Assembly (NCBI RefSeq): GCF_000430705.1
Contig: NZ_AUMN01000002.1
Span: 248,001 to 312,000, forward strand
Reading direction: 5' to 3'
DNA from: Arthrobacter castelli DSM 16402
GTDB taxonomy: Bacteria > Actinomycetota > Actinomycetes > Actinomycetales > Micrococcaceae
Length of the DNA: 64,000 bases
Part shown: one piece after another, positions 1 through 9,892 of the stretch
How positions within the stretch are numbered: position 1 is the stretch's first letter
How the letters are laid out: every line of letters starts with the position of its first letter
The notes under the pieces: generated by a model
Told to the model about the DNA's origin: nothing
Seen by the model: the letters and a program-made list of their open reading frames with translations, nothing else
Databases searched by the model: none
Translations under genes and position numbers: made by a program

Positions 1-1223
1 CGATTGTGCTGGCCGGCGGCGAGGGCAAGCGCCTGATGCCCTTGACGGCAGACCGGGCCAAACCTGCGGTCCCCTTCGCCGGCAGCTACCGGCTGATCGA
101 CTTCGCCCTCTCAAACCTGGTCAATTCGGGGTACCGGCAAATCGTGGTTTTGACCCAATACAAGTCGCACAGCCTGGACCGGCACATTTCCGAGACCTGG
201 CGGATGTCCATCCAGCTGCAGAACTACATTGCCTCGGTACCAGCCCAGCAACGCATCGGGAAGAACTGGTTCCAAGGTAGCGCAGACGCCATCTTCCAGT
301 CGATGAACCTGATCCAGGATGCGCAACCGGACATTGTCGTCGTCGTCGGGGCCGATCACGTGTACCGGATGGATTTCGACCAGATGGTCGAACATCATAT
401 CGCCAGCGGCGCCTCCGCGAGCGTGGCAGCCGTACGGCAGCCGCGGGAGCTGGTCAACCAGTTCGGCGTCATCGAAGTCGACCCGAGTGACCAGAAACGG
501 ATCAGCGCCTTCGTGGAGAAGCCGGAGAGCACGCCCGGATTACCGGATGATCCGACGCAGTTTTTGGCCTCAATGGGAAACTACGTGTTCAACGCAGACG
601 CCCTGGTCGAAGCCCTGCAGTACGATGCAGAGCGGCTGGAGACGAACCACGACATGGGCGGCGACATCATCCCCCACTTTGTGCAGCGCAACGACGCCGC
701 GGTCTACGACTTCACTGACAACGACATTCCCGGCACGGCCGAGCGGGACCGGCAGTACTGGCGGGACGTGGGCACCATCGACTCCTACTACGAGGCCCAC
801 ATGGACCTGATTTCCGCGCTGCCTGTCTTCAATCTGTACAACCTGCAGTGGCCGATCTACACCCGGCAAAGCATCTCGCCGCCGGCCAAACTGGTGCACG
901 GCCGGAGCACCCAGGGAAATGCCGTCGATTCCATCGTCTCCGACGGCGTCGTGATTTCCGGCGGCTCGGTGGATTCATCGGTGCTCTCCACCGACGTCTT
1001 CGTCGCCGACCACGCCCAGGTCTACGGCTCGGTGCTGTTGGACAACGTTTCCATCGGCGAAGGCGCCATCGTCAAGCGTGCCATCCTGGACAAGAATGTC
1101 CACGTGCCGGCAGGGGCCACGGTTGGCGTGGATCCGGATCTGGACAGGCGGCGGGGCTTCAAGGTCACCGATTCGGGCCTGACGGTGCTGAGCAAGGGTG
1201 AGCGGTTTCCCGACGAGGCATAG
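1..1223 (+). CDS. glgC: Glucose-1-phosphate adenylyltransferase, 5' end outside window
   Basis: Makes ADP-glucose from ATP and glucose-1-phosphate, the committed step of bacterial glycogen synthesis, in the cytoplasm. The visible protein opens inside the nucleotide-binding signature ([13 protein letters not shown], then [19 protein letters not shown]), which normally lies near residues 10-40, so only about ten N-terminal residues are missing. The reading frame is open from base 3 (Ile-Val-Leu-Ala-Gly-Gly), so the GTG at 6 is not the true start. GADHVYRMD and VEKPE, the usual sugar-nucleotide motifs, follow. The C-terminal third has the hexapeptide-repeat look of a left-handed beta helix ([24 protein letters not shown]). 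It is convergent with the transglutaminase-like gene, 44 bp away. Confidence 0.95.
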   Translation, partial: IVLAGGEGKRLMPLTADRAKPAVPFAGSYRLIDFALSNLVNSGYRQIVVLTQYKSHSLDRHISETWRMSIQLQNYIASVPAQQRIGKNWFQGSADAIFQSMNLIQDAQPDIVVVVGADHVYRMDFDQMVEHHIASGASASVAAVRQPRELVNQFGVIEVDPSDQKRISAFVEKPESTPGLPDDPTQFLASMGNYVFNADALVEALQYDAERLETNHDMGGDIIPHFVQRNDAAVYDFTDNDIPGTAERDRQYWRDVGTIDSYYEAHMDLISALPVFNLYNLQWPIYTRQSISPPAKLVHGRSTQGNAVDSIVSDGVVISGGSVDSSVLSTDVFVADHAQVYGSVLLDNVSIGEGAIVKRAILDKNVHVPAGATVGVDPDLDRRRGFKVTDSGLTVLSKGERFPDEA

Positions 1224-1267
1224 CACCAGCGGACCAGGCGCCTCAGGGGCCATGGTCAGGAACGGGG

Positions 1268-2119
1268 CTACGCCAGCCGGGTGACTTCCACCGACACATG
1301 CGGCTGGGAACCGCCGCCGCCCGAGAGGATGCCCTTCAACGGCGGCACATCCCGATAATCGCGGCCACGTGCGATTGACACATGGAAGTCACCCACCGGA
1401 CCTCCGTTGGTCGGGTCCCAGCCCCGCCACTCGCCGTCGTACCATTCAATCCAAGCGTGAGATTCGCCCTTGACCGTCTCCCCGATGCCGGCGCTGGGCC
1501 GCGGGTGCAGGTACCCGGACACATACTGTGCGGGAATGCCCAGACCACGCAACACCCCGATGGCCAAGTGGGCCAGGTCCTGGCACACGCCCTTGCGTTC
1601 AGCCCAGGCTTCCTCGGCATTCGAATGCACGCCGGTGACCCCCTGCACGTAGTCCATCTCTTCGCGGAGCCACCCAAACACCGCATGCGCCGCTTCATAA
1701 GGATTCTTCCCGGCCACCACGTCCCGGGCCTTTTGCTGCACCTCCTCGCCGGTGTGGCTCAGCCGGGTCTGCGGCAGCCAGTCGGCGAACGAGTCAGCCA
1801 CCTCGTCGGAATGCAACTGCTCCCAGTCCAGCAATGCCTCTTCGGTCACGGCCGGGTCGCTGCGGGAAACCTCCACCGTCGTCGTGGCCGAAACGTCGAG
1901 CATTTCATGGGGGAACTGCATGTCGAACGTCGTCACCCTGGTGCCCCAGTAATCCCGGTAATTGCCCACCACGGCGTGGGTGGGCTTGATCTGCAGGTAT
2001 GACTCCAGCACCACCTGGTTCTGGTCCGTCAGCGGCGTCATCCGCGCCTCGTTGTAGGACATCGACACCCGGTTGGCGTAGTCGTAGCCGGTGCGGTGGA
2101 CTATGCGCAGTCTGGTCAT
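1268..2119 (-). CDS. Transglutaminase-like cysteine protease domain protein
   Basis: A 283-residue protein with the bacterial transglutaminase N-terminal beta domain (about residues 1-90, starting RIVHRTGYDY) followed by a transglutaminase-like core. The expected triad is visible: Cys179 in GVCQDLAHL, His221 in SHAWIEW and Asp235 in WDPTN. Proteins of this group are thought to act as peptidases or amide-forming enzymes in the cytoplasm; the substrate is unknown. It is the last gene of a leftward operon, and its ATG overlaps the stop codon of the alpha-E gene by 4 bases (ATGA), which implies translational coupling. I infer function from the operon: it probably acts on the product of the ATP-grasp partner. 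Confidence 0.88.
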   Translation of the reverse strand: MTRLRIVHRTGYDYANRVSMSYNEARMTPLTDQNQVVLESYLQIKPTHAVVGNYRDYWGTRVTTFDMQFPHEMLDVSATTTVEVSRSDPAVTEEALLDWEQLHSDEVADSFADWLPQTRLSHTGEEVQQKARDVVAGKNPYEAAHAVFGWLREEMDYVQGVTGVHSNAEEAWAERKGVCQDLAHLAIGVLRGLGIPAQYVSGYLHPRPSAGIGETVKGESHAWIEWYDGEWRGWDPTNGGPVGDFHVSIARGRDYRDVPPLKGILSGGGGSQPHVSVEVTRLA

Positions 2120-3042
2120 GAAAGCTCACCTACCCAGGACAGATCCTCTGCCTGTGAGAAGTATTTGCGGGAAATGGCGTCCGACGCCTGTGCGGTGGCC
2201 TTCTGCACCCGCTCCATGTGTTCAGGCAGCTCGGACAGCAGGTCATCGGTCTGGTGGAACTCGAGGAACGTCCGCGCCTGGCCGACCACCCGCCGGGCGT
2301 CATTGCCAAAGCCCACCCGCTGGTACGTGGGTTCAAGGCTTGCCAGGCAGGACTCCGCGTCGCTGAGGGCGTAGACAATGGAGCGGGGGAACAGACGGTC
2401 CAGCAGCAGGAATTCAGCAGCATGGTCATCCCCGAACGCCGCCTGGCGGGTGCGCAGGAACGATTCGTAGGCACCGGCGCACCGGAGCATATTCACCCAG
2501 GACATCGACGAGGACATCACATTCTGGGTCGAGAGCATCCTGGCCGTCATATCCGCCCGTTCCAGGCTGCGGCCCAGCACCAAAAACTGCCAGCCCTCGT
2601 CATGGCTGACCGTCGTGTCCGCCAGTCCGGTGACCATCGCGGTGCGCTCCAGCACCCAGTTGCAGAACCGGTAGGTTCCCACCACGTCCTTGCGGTGCTG
2701 GTTCAATCCGTACCAGGTGGTGTTCAGGCACTCCCACAGGGCCGAAGACACGGTCTCCCGGGCACGACGGGCGTTCTCCCTGGCAGCGCCCAGGGAACCG
2801 GAGATCGACGTTGGACTGGACCTGTCGTAGGCGAGTGCGTGCAGCAGATCGTTGACGTCGAATTCCTCATTGTCGGGACGGTTGCCCATCACGGCCAGCA
2901 GATCCCGGGACATGATGTGCTGTTCATCGGAGGGCATCTGGTTCAGCCGCTCCAAGTGGACGTCCAGAATCCGGGCCGTTCCGTCGGCCCGTTCCACATA
3001 CCGGCCGATCCAGAACAGCGATTCGGCGATGCGGCTCAGCAT
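2116..3042 (-). CDS. Alpha-E domain protein (DUF403 family)
   Basis: A 308-residue, largely helical protein starting MLSRIAESLFWIGRYVERAD, the classic opening of the alpha-E family. The start at 3042 is chosen because a strong ribosome binding site (GGAGGTGGGA) precedes it and family homology begins there; the frame stays open upstream to 3243, but that part reads as low-quality sequence. Alpha-E proteins are nearly always encoded beside a permuted ATP-grasp protein and a transglutaminase-like protein, as here. The biochemical role is not established. It begins 59 bp after the ATP-grasp gene and overlaps the transglutaminase-like gene by 4 bases. Confidence 0.9.
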   Translation of the reverse strand: MLSRIAESLFWIGRYVERADGTARILDVHLERLNQMPSDEQHIMSRDLLAVMGNRPDNEEFDVNDLLHALAYDRSSPTSISGSLGAARENARRARETVSSALWECLNTTWYGLNQHRKDVVGTYRFCNWVLERTAMVTGLADTTVSHDEGWQFLVLGRSLERADMTARMLSTQNVMSSSMSWVNMLRCAGAYESFLRTRQAAFGDDHAAEFLLLDRLFPRSIVYALSDAESCLASLEPTYQRVGFGNDARRVVGQARTFLEFHQTDDLLSELPEHMERVQKATAQASDAISRKYFSQAEDLSWVGELS

Positions 3043-3100
3043 GTTCCCACCTCCCCTTCCGGCATATGTCCGGCTCGTCCGGTGCTGTGTTGCTCGATGA

Positions 3101-4651
3101 TCATTGCTGCTCCGTCTCCGCCTGCTGGTTTTGCCAGTCGCTGTCGGTGGACCGCCCGCTGGCCCGTTCGGCCACATGTTTTTGTCCCTGCTGCACCGGC
3201 CCCGGAACGCCGTCAGCCAGAACCCAGGTGTCTTTGGAACCACCGCCCTGGCTGGAATTGACGATCAGCGACCCTTCTTTCAACGCCACCCTGGTCAGGC
3301 CACCGGGCAGCACGTAGACGTCGTCGCCGTCGTTGATGGCAAAAGGCCGCAAATCCACATGGCGTGGCGCGAACTTGTCACCGGACATCGTCGGGACAGT
3401 GGACAGCTGCAGCACCGGTTGGGCGATCCATTCGCGGGGCTCGGCCAACACCTTGGCCCGCAACGCTTCCAGCTCCTCTTTGGACGCGTCCGGGCCGATC
3501 ACCAGTCCCTTGCCGCCGGACCCGCCGACCGGTTTGACGACCAGTTCATCCAGATGAGCCAGCACATATTCACGGGACTGCTCATCCTCCAGCCGGTAGG
3601 TATCCACGTTATCGATCACCGGTTCCTCGTCCAGGTAATAACGGATCAGGTCCGGAACGTAGCTGTACACCAGTTTGTCATCGGCGACCCCGTTACCCAC
3701 GGCATTGGTCACTGTCACCCCGCCGGCCCGGGCCGCATTGACAATACCGGGGCAGCCGAGCATCGAGTCGGAACGGAACTGCAGCGGATCCAGGAACTCG
3801 TCGTCAATGCGCTTATAGATCACGTCGACGCGCTGCTCACCGGCCGTGGTCCGCATATACACACGGTTCCCGCGGCAGATCAGGTCGCGGCCCTCCACCA
3901 GTTCCACGCCCATCAGACCTGCCAGCAGCGTGTGTTCAAAGTAGGCGCTGTTGTACACCCCGGGGGTGAGCACCACTACTGTTGGATCCTCCACACTGGG
4001 CGGAGCCGACTTCCGCAGGGCGGAGAGCAACCGTCGTGGGTACTCCTCCACCGGCCGGACGCGTTGCTGGCCGAATGCCTCCGGCAATCCCTTGGCCATG
4101 GCCCGCCTGTTCTCCAACACATACGACACCCCGCTGGGCACCCGGACATTGTCTTCCAGCACCCGGAACGTGCCATTGGCGTCTCGGATCAGGTCGATGC
4201 CCGAAATCATCACCCTGGCCCCGGCAACCGGGTCGAAACCCGACACCTCGCGATGGAAGTGCGCACTTGAGGTGATCAACCGCCGGGGGATGACCCCGTC
4301 TGCGACCACTTTCATGTTGCCGTACACGTCGTCAAGGAAGGCCTCCAGGGCCCGTACCCGTTGTTTCACGCCTCGTTCGACGATGTCCCAGTCCTCGCCG
4401 GAAATAATCCGCGGCACGATATCGATCGGGAACGGCCGTTCCTCTCCCGCATAATCAAAGGTGACGCCACGGTCCAGGAATGTCCGCGCCATGGAGTCGG
4501 CGCGGGCGGTGACGTCGGTGAGAGTCAGTTCTTCCAGCGCCCCGGCAATCTGTGCGTAGGCGTGCCGGGGAATCTGTCCCGGGGCGAACATCTCATCATA
4601 GGCCCCGGTCAGTTCCGCAGCCATTGAGTAGTCTTCGAAAAGGTCGGACAT
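3101..4651 (-). CDS. Circularly permuted type 2 ATP-grasp protein
   Basis: A 516-residue predicted ATP-dependent carboxylate-amine (amide) ligase. The start at 4651 (MSDLFEDYSMAAELTGAYDE) is chosen because the family opens with this pattern (LF..Y....YDEMF); the frame is open antisense through the next gene as far as 5482, but that part lacks family sequence. Recognisable blocks include the ATP-grasp region with VLTPGVYNSAYFEH and a glycine-rich loop KPVGGSGGKGLVIG, then RPFAINDGDDVYVLPGGLTRVA near the C-terminus. First gene of the leftward operon with the alpha-E and transglutaminase-like genes. The ligated substrates are unknown; a small peptide or amidated metabolite is the usual prediction. 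Confidence 0.9.
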   Translation of the reverse strand: MSDLFEDYSMAAELTGAYDEMFAPGQIPRHAYAQIAGALEELTLTDVTARADSMARTFLDRGVTFDYAGEERPFPIDIVPRIISGEDWDIVERGVKQRVRALEAFLDDVYGNMKVVADGVIPRRLITSSAHFHREVSGFDPVAGARVMISGIDLIRDANGTFRVLEDNVRVPSGVSYVLENRRAMAKGLPEAFGQQRVRPVEEYPRRLLSALRKSAPPSVEDPTVVVLTPGVYNSAYFEHTLLAGLMGVELVEGRDLICRGNRVYMRTTAGEQRVDVIYKRIDDEFLDPLQFRSDSMLGCPGIVNAARAGGVTVTNAVGNGVADDKLVYSYVPDLIRYYLDEEPVIDNVDTYRLEDEQSREYVLAHLDELVVKPVGGSGGKGLVIGPDASKEELEALRAKVLAEPREWIAQPVLQLSTVPTMSGDKFAPRHVDLRPFAINDGDDVYVLPGGLTRVALKEGSLIVNSSQGGGSKDTWVLADGVPGPVQQGQKHVAERASGRSTDSDWQNQQAETEQQ

Positions 4652-4759
4652 GCATTCAGCGTGCCATGGATGGGCGGTCGAACACATCCTGAAGCCCCAC
4701 GATGGGGAACACGGCGAGCATAAGGGGCCTCCCCCGACTGGATAAATCCATCCCTGATC

Positions 4760-5752
4760 ATGGACAGTGGTGGGGTGAGAAGCATCTGGCCCGGCCTGCT
4801 GGCCTGCGCGGCGGCAGCGGCGCTGTCCTTCCTGCTCCACTTCCTGATTCCCGCGCTGCCGGTGATGACAACCGCCGTCGTGCTTGGCATCCTGGCCGCG
4901 AATCTTCCCGGCGGACATGTCGCGGCCGGCGGAAGGCTGCAACCCGGGCTGTCCTATGCGGGAAAACACATGATGCGTGCCGGCGTCGTGCTGCTCGGAC
5001 TCAAACTCAGCGTGATGGACGTGCTCCACCTCGGCTGGGAGACTTTCGCGGCTATCGCCGGGGTCGTGCTGCTGTCCTTCGCCGGAACGTACGGGATCGG
5101 CAGGGCCTTCCGGCTGCCTGGAGACCAACCGCTGCTCATGGCGGCCGGTTTTTCCATCTGTGGCGCCTCGGCCGTGGGAGCGATGAGCAATGCCCGCGGT
5201 ACCCGTCAGCAGGACACGGTGGTGCCAATCGCCTTGGTCACCCTGTGCGGCACTCTTGCCATCGCGGTGCTGCCGCTGCTGATGCAACCGCTCGGCCTTC
5301 AGCCCATTGCCTTCGGCCGGTGGGTCGGAGCCTCCGTGCACGACGTCGGCCAGGTGGTGGCCACGGCCCAAACGGCCGGCCCTGCTGCGCTGGCGGCGGC
5401 CATACTGATCAAGCTGACCCGGGTGCTGCTGCTGGCTCCGATGGTGACGGCCGTCGCGGCGCTGACCCCGCGGAACGAGCACGGGAAGAAACCGCCCATC
5501 ATTCCGTTGTTCGTGGCCGGTTTCATCGCCATGGTGGCCATCCGGTCCTTCGGACTCGTCGGTCCCGAGGTGCTCGACGTTGCCGGCCTCGTCCGTGACG
5601 TGCTGCTGGCCGCTGCACTCTTTGGGCTGGGCAGCGCTGTCCGGGTGCGACAGTTGCTCACCCAGGGCGGCAAGGCGATGGGTACCGCGATGCTTTCATG
5701 GCTGCTGATCGCCGCGCTCGGTTATGCGCTGATCCTCATCATTGGCGGGTGA
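4760..5752 (+). CDS. YeiH/YadS-type putative sulfate exporter family membrane protein
   Basis: A 330-residue polytopic membrane protein with about ten hydrophobic segments, matching the conserved hypothetical 698 (YeiH) family. Diagnostic stretches are AGVVLLGLKLSVMDVL (about residues 75-90), FSICGASAVGAMSNA and GASVHDVGQVVATA. Members are called putative sulfate exporters, but direct transport evidence is thin, so the substrate is uncertain. The gene diverges from the ATP-grasp operon across a 108-bp gap that must hold both promoters. Two starts are possible: ATG at 4760, or GTG at 4775, which would have GGTGGG upstream. pepN follows 9 bp downstream, so they may be cotranscribed. Confidence 0.85.
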   Translation: MDSGGVRSIWPGLLACAAAAALSFLLHFLIPALPVMTTAVVLGILAANLPGGHVAAGGRLQPGLSYAGKHMMRAGVVLLGLKLSVMDVLHLGWETFAAIAGVVLLSFAGTYGIGRAFRLPGDQPLLMAAGFSICGASAVGAMSNARGTRQQDTVVPIALVTLCGTLAIAVLPLLMQPLGLQPIAFGRWVGASVHDVGQVVATAQTAGPAALAAAILIKLTRVLLLAPMVTAVAALTPRNEHGKKPPIIPLFVAGFIAMVAIRSFGLVGPEVLDVAGLVRDVLLAAALFGLGSAVRVRQLLTQGGKAMGTAMLSWLLIAALGYALILIIGG

Positions 5753-5761
5753 CGTGGTTAA

Positions 5762-8401
5762 ATGGCGGCCGTGCATAACCTTAGTCGTAACGAAGCCGCC
5801 CGCCGCTCCCAGCTGATTTCAGTGCAGAGCTACGATATCTCCCTCGACCTGCGGACAGCGCCGGATCCGGACGCAGCCGGGTTCACCACCCAGAGCATCA
5901 TTACCTTCACCTGCGGTGAGCCGGGCGCCGGAACTTTCCTGGATTTCATCGGCGCCGGTGTGCACAGCGTCATGCTCAACGGGCGGGCCCAGGACCTCGA
6001 CGAAGTCGTCTCCGACGGTCGCATCGCCTTGGAGAACCTCGCCGCCGAGAACCAGGTCACTGTCACCGCCACGGGACTGTACAGCCGAAGCGGGGAAGGA
6101 ATGCACCGCTTCGTCGATCCGGCCGACGGCAGAACCTACCTCTACACGCAGTACGAACCCGCTGACGCACGCCGGGTCTTCGCCAACTTCGAACAGCCGG
6201 ATTTGAAGGGGCGCTACAGCTTCCACGTCATCGCTCCCGACGACTGGACCACGGCCTCCAACGGCGCCTTGGCCCAGCGCACGAAGCTGACGTCCGTGAA
6301 CGGTCTGAGCCGGTGGGACTTCGCGGAAACGGAACCGATCTCCACCTACATCACCACCGTGCTGGCAGGCCCCTACTTCAGCGCCGACGACGCGTGGAGC
6401 CGGGAGCTGCCTGATGGCACCACGCTGGACATCCCCCTGACGGTCTTCAGCCGCTCCTCATTGGCGGATTCCTTCGATACAGACAATATCTTCGACCTGA
6501 CCAAGCGCGGGCTCGATTTCTTCCACGACCTGTTCGGTGTCCCCTACCCGTTCGGCAAGTACGATCAGGCCTTCGTGCCCGAATACAACCTTGGCGCTAT
6601 GGAGAACCCGGGGCTGGTCACCTTCACCGAGGCCTACATCTTCCGTTCCCGTGCCACCGACGCCCAATACCAAGGCCGTGCCACCACCATCATGCACGAG
6701 ATGGCGCACATGTGGTTCGGCGACCTGGTCACCATGTTCTGGTGGGATGATCTGTGGCTGAAGGAATCGTTCGCCGACTACATGGGCACCCTGGCCGTGG
6801 CAGAAGCCACCGAGTGGGACAGCGCCTGGGTCAGCTTCGCCAACGGCCGCAAGGCCTGGGCCTATCTGCAGGACCAATTACCGACCACCCACCCCATCGT
6901 CGCCGACATCACGGATTTGGAAGCGGCCAAGCAGAACTTCGACGGCATTACGTACGCCAAAGGTGCCTCTGTGCTCAAGCAGCTGGTGGCGTATGTCGGC
7001 TTCGAATCCTTCATCGCCGGATCGCGGCAGTACTTCGCCGATCATGCCTTCGGCAACACATCGCTAAACGACCTGCTGGATGCGCTCAGCGCCTCCTCCG
7101 GCCGGGACCTGACCGAATGGTCGCGGCAATGGCTGCAGACCTCGGGCATCTCCACGCTGGAAGCGAAGGTGAAAGAGCACGACGGCGTCGTGCAAGAAGT
7201 GACAGTGGCGCAGGACGCCGTTGACCCGGTCAGCGGGCAACAGCAGCCACGGCCACACCGCTTGAAGCTCGGCTGCTACAACTTCGACGGCGATCGGCTG
7301 ATCCGGACAGACTCCGCAGAGGCGGACATTTCAGGCGCTACAACGCCGGTTAGTGAGCTCACGGGCACCAGGCGACCGGCTCTGCTGTTGGTCAATGACG
7401 AAGATCTCACGTACGCCAAGGTCCGTTTTGACGATGTGTCGCTGGCCACTATCAGCGGACACCTCAGCGACATCGACGACGTCCTGGCACGCGCGCTGTG
7501 CTGGTCCGGGCTGTGGAACATGGCACGCGACTCAGTACTGCCGGCGCAGGACTATGTCTCCGCTGTTGAACGTCATGCACCGGCCGAAACAGATGTCGGG
7601 GTGACACAGAACCTGCTGCTCAATGCCCGTACCGCCATCGAACGCTACACCAGCGTGGAAGCCAGGGACGAAGTACGCGACCGCCATATGGCAGCCGTCG
7701 TCGAGCAGATGCAGCTGGCGCCTGCCGGTAGCGATCAACAGCTGGCCTGGGCGCGCGCCGCCGCGGCACTTGGCCGCAGCACGGACAGTCATTCCGAGTA
7801 CTTCGCGCAGCTCCTCTCCGCCGATGCCACAATCGACGGACTAGTACTCGATCCTGAACTGAGATGGAAATTCCTTCAGGCCCTGACGGCCAACGGCCGC
7901 ACTACCGAGGCCTTGCTGCTCGAAGAACTGGAGGCAGACAACACGGCATCCGGACGCGCCGGCTTCACCAGCGCCATGGCAGCGAGGCCGTTCGAAAGCG
8001 TCAAACGCGAGGCGTGGAACCAGGCCGTACACGGCAATGAACTCTCCAATGAGCTGCTGAGTGCCACCATTGACGGTTTCAACCAGGGACCGCGGCACCT
8101 GCTCGATCCCTACACCGCCAGCTACTTCGACGTCATTGAAGATGTGTGGCAGACCAAGAGCATCGAACTTGCCAGCCGAATCGTGCGCGGGCTCTTCCCC
8201 TCCGGCCAGGACCAAGGAAGTACCCCACCGGCCAGCCATCCCGTGGCAGTGAAGGCCGAGGCGTGGCTGCGGGATCACGGCGACGCGCCGGCGGCACTGC
8301 GTCGCATCGTCATTGAACAACGCGATCACCTGTTGCGGGCCTTGGCTGCCCAGGCCAAATCGGCAGCCACCACACCGGCAGCGACTGCCAGCCGTTCCTG
8401 A
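5762..8401 (+). CDS. pepN: Aminopeptidase N (M1 zinc metallopeptidase)
   Basis: An 879-residue cytoplasmic M1 aminopeptidase that removes N-terminal residues from peptides. The exopeptidase motif GAMEN is at 288-292, the zinc site HEMAH at 312-316 and the third ligand Glu335 in WLKESFADY. Length and the C-terminal helical ERAP1-like domain fit the actinobacterial PepN type. Start choice is uncertain. ATG at 5762 is listed, but GTG at 5771 gives MHNLSRNEA and sits 7 nt after TTAAAT, so a leaderless GTG start is possible. No signal peptide is visible. The next gene converges on it, with only 8 bp between the two stops. Confidence 0.95.
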   Translation: MAAVHNLSRNEAARRSQLISVQSYDISLDLRTAPDPDAAGFTTQSIITFTCGEPGAGTFLDFIGAGVHSVMLNGRAQDLDEVVSDGRIALENLAAENQVTVTATGLYSRSGEGMHRFVDPADGRTYLYTQYEPADARRVFANFEQPDLKGRYSFHVIAPDDWTTASNGALAQRTKLTSVNGLSRWDFAETEPISTYITTVLAGPYFSADDAWSRELPDGTTLDIPLTVFSRSSLADSFDTDNIFDLTKRGLDFFHDLFGVPYPFGKYDQAFVPEYNLGAMENPGLVTFTEAYIFRSRATDAQYQGRATTIMHEMAHMWFGDLVTMFWWDDLWLKESFADYMGTLAVAEATEWDSAWVSFANGRKAWAYLQDQLPTTHPIVADITDLEAAKQNFDGITYAKGASVLKQLVAYVGFESFIAGSRQYFADHAFGNTSLNDLLDALSASSGRDLTEWSRQWLQTSGISTLEAKVKEHDGVVQEVTVAQDAVDPVSGQQQPRPHRLKLGCYNFDGDRLIRTDSAEADISGATTPVSELTGTRRPALLLVNDEDLTYAKVRFDDVSLATISGHLSDIDDVLARALCWSGLWNMARDSVLPAQDYVSAVERHAPAETDVGVTQNLLLNARTAIERYTSVEARDEVRDRHMAAVVEQMQLAPAGSDQQLAWARAAAALGRSTDSHSEYFAQLLSADATIDGLVLDPELRWKFLQALTANGRTTEALLLEELEADNTASGRAGFTSAMAARPFESVKREAWNQAVHGNELSNELLSATIDGFNQGPRHLLDPYTASYFDVIEDVWQTKSIELASRIVRGLFPSGQDQGSTPPASHPVAVKAEAWLRDHGDAPAALRRIVIEQRDHLLRALAAQAKSAATTPAATASRS

Positions 8402-8409
8402 TCAGGCTC

Positions 8410-9756
8410 TCAACCGGCGCGCGGCCCCGGGGCGCCAGGCGGTGGAAGTGTTGTGTGCACATAGGTGTGCCCTGTAGGGGTTGTCGTCGTTGTCCCGTGC
8501 GGCTGGGCCAGCACCCGCCTGAGCTGCGCGGCACGGCCATCGGGTCCTGCCCTCTCGTCGGGGCTCACTCTCCACCCTGGAGCTTCCTTGGCATAGTTGC
8601 AGGCTGCGCATTGGCCACGGCCGTTCATGTCGCTGGTAGGACCGCCGGCGGCCTTCGGAACGATGTGGTCGACGTGGCGAATGGGAGCATCGCACCATGG
8701 CGTGGAGCAGAGTTGGTCCCGGGTGCTGATGAAACGGGCCATACCGGCGGGAAAGGCGCGTGCGCTCGAATCCATCGCCACTAGGGCACCGTCGCCCGGC
8801 GCAGTGTACAGGCGCCGGATCCAGGTTTTGCCATCGCCGGGTGCAGCGCGCGTCAGTCCCCGGGCAGTTTCACCTGACACGACGCCATAGCCGGGCAGCA
8901 TGGCAGGTTCGGAGTCGCCGGCCAGCAACGTGCGGTCGGTCATCACCAGTTGCACCTGTACTGGCACTGCGGACGCAGTTTCCTGTCCGGTAATGCGTTC
9001 GACGAGGGTGTCGGCCATGATTTGGCCTCGGCCACGCTCCTCGCCGCCGGTGTTGGCACCGTCCGCAACGCGGGAGAGTGCCGCAAGGGCCGCCACACCC
9101 TGGGCCACCGGAACCAGCGCGGTCAGGTAACACATGGAGTCGGGAGCGGGCCGGCACGTCACGCTGCGTTCGTTGGCCGCCTTGACGGCCCGGGCCGCCA
9201 TGGAGGCAGGCTCGAGCCGGTTCGCAGCCCTGCGCGCCAGGCCGATGAGCCGCCGGTCGCTCAGGCCCGACAGCGTTTCGGCGTCAGCAGCCAGTTCCTG
9301 ATCAACTGCCGCACGGTGTTCTTTACTCAGACATTCGGTCTCCCTGGCCAGCAGGGTGGCACGCCATTCGGAGATTCTGCCGGCTGACATGGCCGCCAGT
9401 GAATGGGGCATTTCATGGACCAGCGTTGTCGATAGCTTCAGGAACCGGGCGCCGCGGGATGGAGATTCCCGCCGGGCCAGGGCGAGTTGCGCGCCGACGC
9501 CTTTGCCCCGATATCCCTCCGGCATTCCGTGCTCTGCCTGCAGCCGCCGTTGGCTTACGTCAAAGACAGCGGACATGCGGGCTTGTGCCGCCGCAGCAGC
9601 GGATTTCATCTCTTCGAGGGCGCGGATGCATTCGATGGTGTCGGCGTCCGACGCGGATTCCAGGCCGGCCAGCCTCGTGGTCCAAGCACAAAGGTCCTGG
9701 ACGGAAAGGTCAAGGAGTTCGGCCTGATCGGCATTCGACGCTGGCGGGCTGGTCAT
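8410..9756 (-). CDS. HNH endonuclease with DUF222 N-terminal domain
   Basis: A 448-residue protein of the large actinobacterial DUF222-HNH family, which occurs in many paralogous copies in Micrococcales and whose biological role is unknown. The N-terminal helical DUF222 region covers about residues 1-330. The C-terminal HNH module has a paired-cysteine zinc site (CSTPWC and CAAC) around the catalytic HVDHIVP and a downstream Asn. The ATG at 9756 lies exactly 6 nt after TAGCGT, so the transcript may be leaderless. Nothing around it (no terminal repeats, integrase or capsid genes) suggests a phage or a mobile intron, so I read it as a stand-alone chromosomal gene. Confidence 0.9.
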   Translation of the reverse strand: MTSPPASNADQAELLDLSVQDLCAWTTRLAGLESASDADTIECIRALEEMKSAAAAAQARMSAVFDVSQRRLQAEHGMPEGYRGKGVGAQLALARRESPSRGARFLKLSTTLVHEMPHSLAAMSAGRISEWRATLLARETECLSKEHRAAVDQELAADAETLSGLSDRRLIGLARRAANRLEPASMAARAVKAANERSVTCRPAPDSMCYLTALVPVAQGVAALAALSRVADGANTGGEERGRGQIMADTLVERITGQETASAVPVQVQLVMTDRTLLAGDSEPAMLPGYGVVSGETARGLTRAAPGDGKTWIRRLYTAPGDGALVAMDSSARAFPAGMARFISTRDQLCSTPWCDAPIRHVDHIVPKAAGGPTSDMNGRGQCAACNYAKEAPGWRVSPDERAGPDGRAAQLRRVLAQPHGTTTTTPTGHTYVHTTLPPPGAPGPRAG

Positions 9757-9762
9757 ACGTCA

Positions 9763-9768
9763 ACGCTA
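9763..9768 (-). promoter_or_regulatory. -10 element (TAGCGT) for leaderless HNH gene
   Basis: TAGCGT on the minus strand ends 6 nt before the ATG at 9756, which places the predicted transcription start at or next to the A of the start codon. No Shine-Dalgarno sequence lies between. Confidence 0.5.
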
Positions 9769-9892
9769 TGGGGGTGGTCGCGGCGTTGCAGCTCCGGAGA
9801 ACGCTATGTGGACTGTGACGGCTTGCTGGGCCGCTGTGGAGGACAAGTCGTCGACCGACGCCCAGCAGACCCGGCGGCATGTCAGCGGGGCC

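Noticed and set aside
4652-5482. N-terminal extension of the ATP-grasp protein to 793 residues
   Set aside because: The extra region lies antisense to the YeiH gene and lacks homology; the family start fits position 4651.
8410-9756. Mobile element or homing intron at the HNH gene
   Set aside because: No terminal repeats, integrase, target duplication or disrupted host gene; DUF222-HNH genes are common single chromosomal genes in this group.
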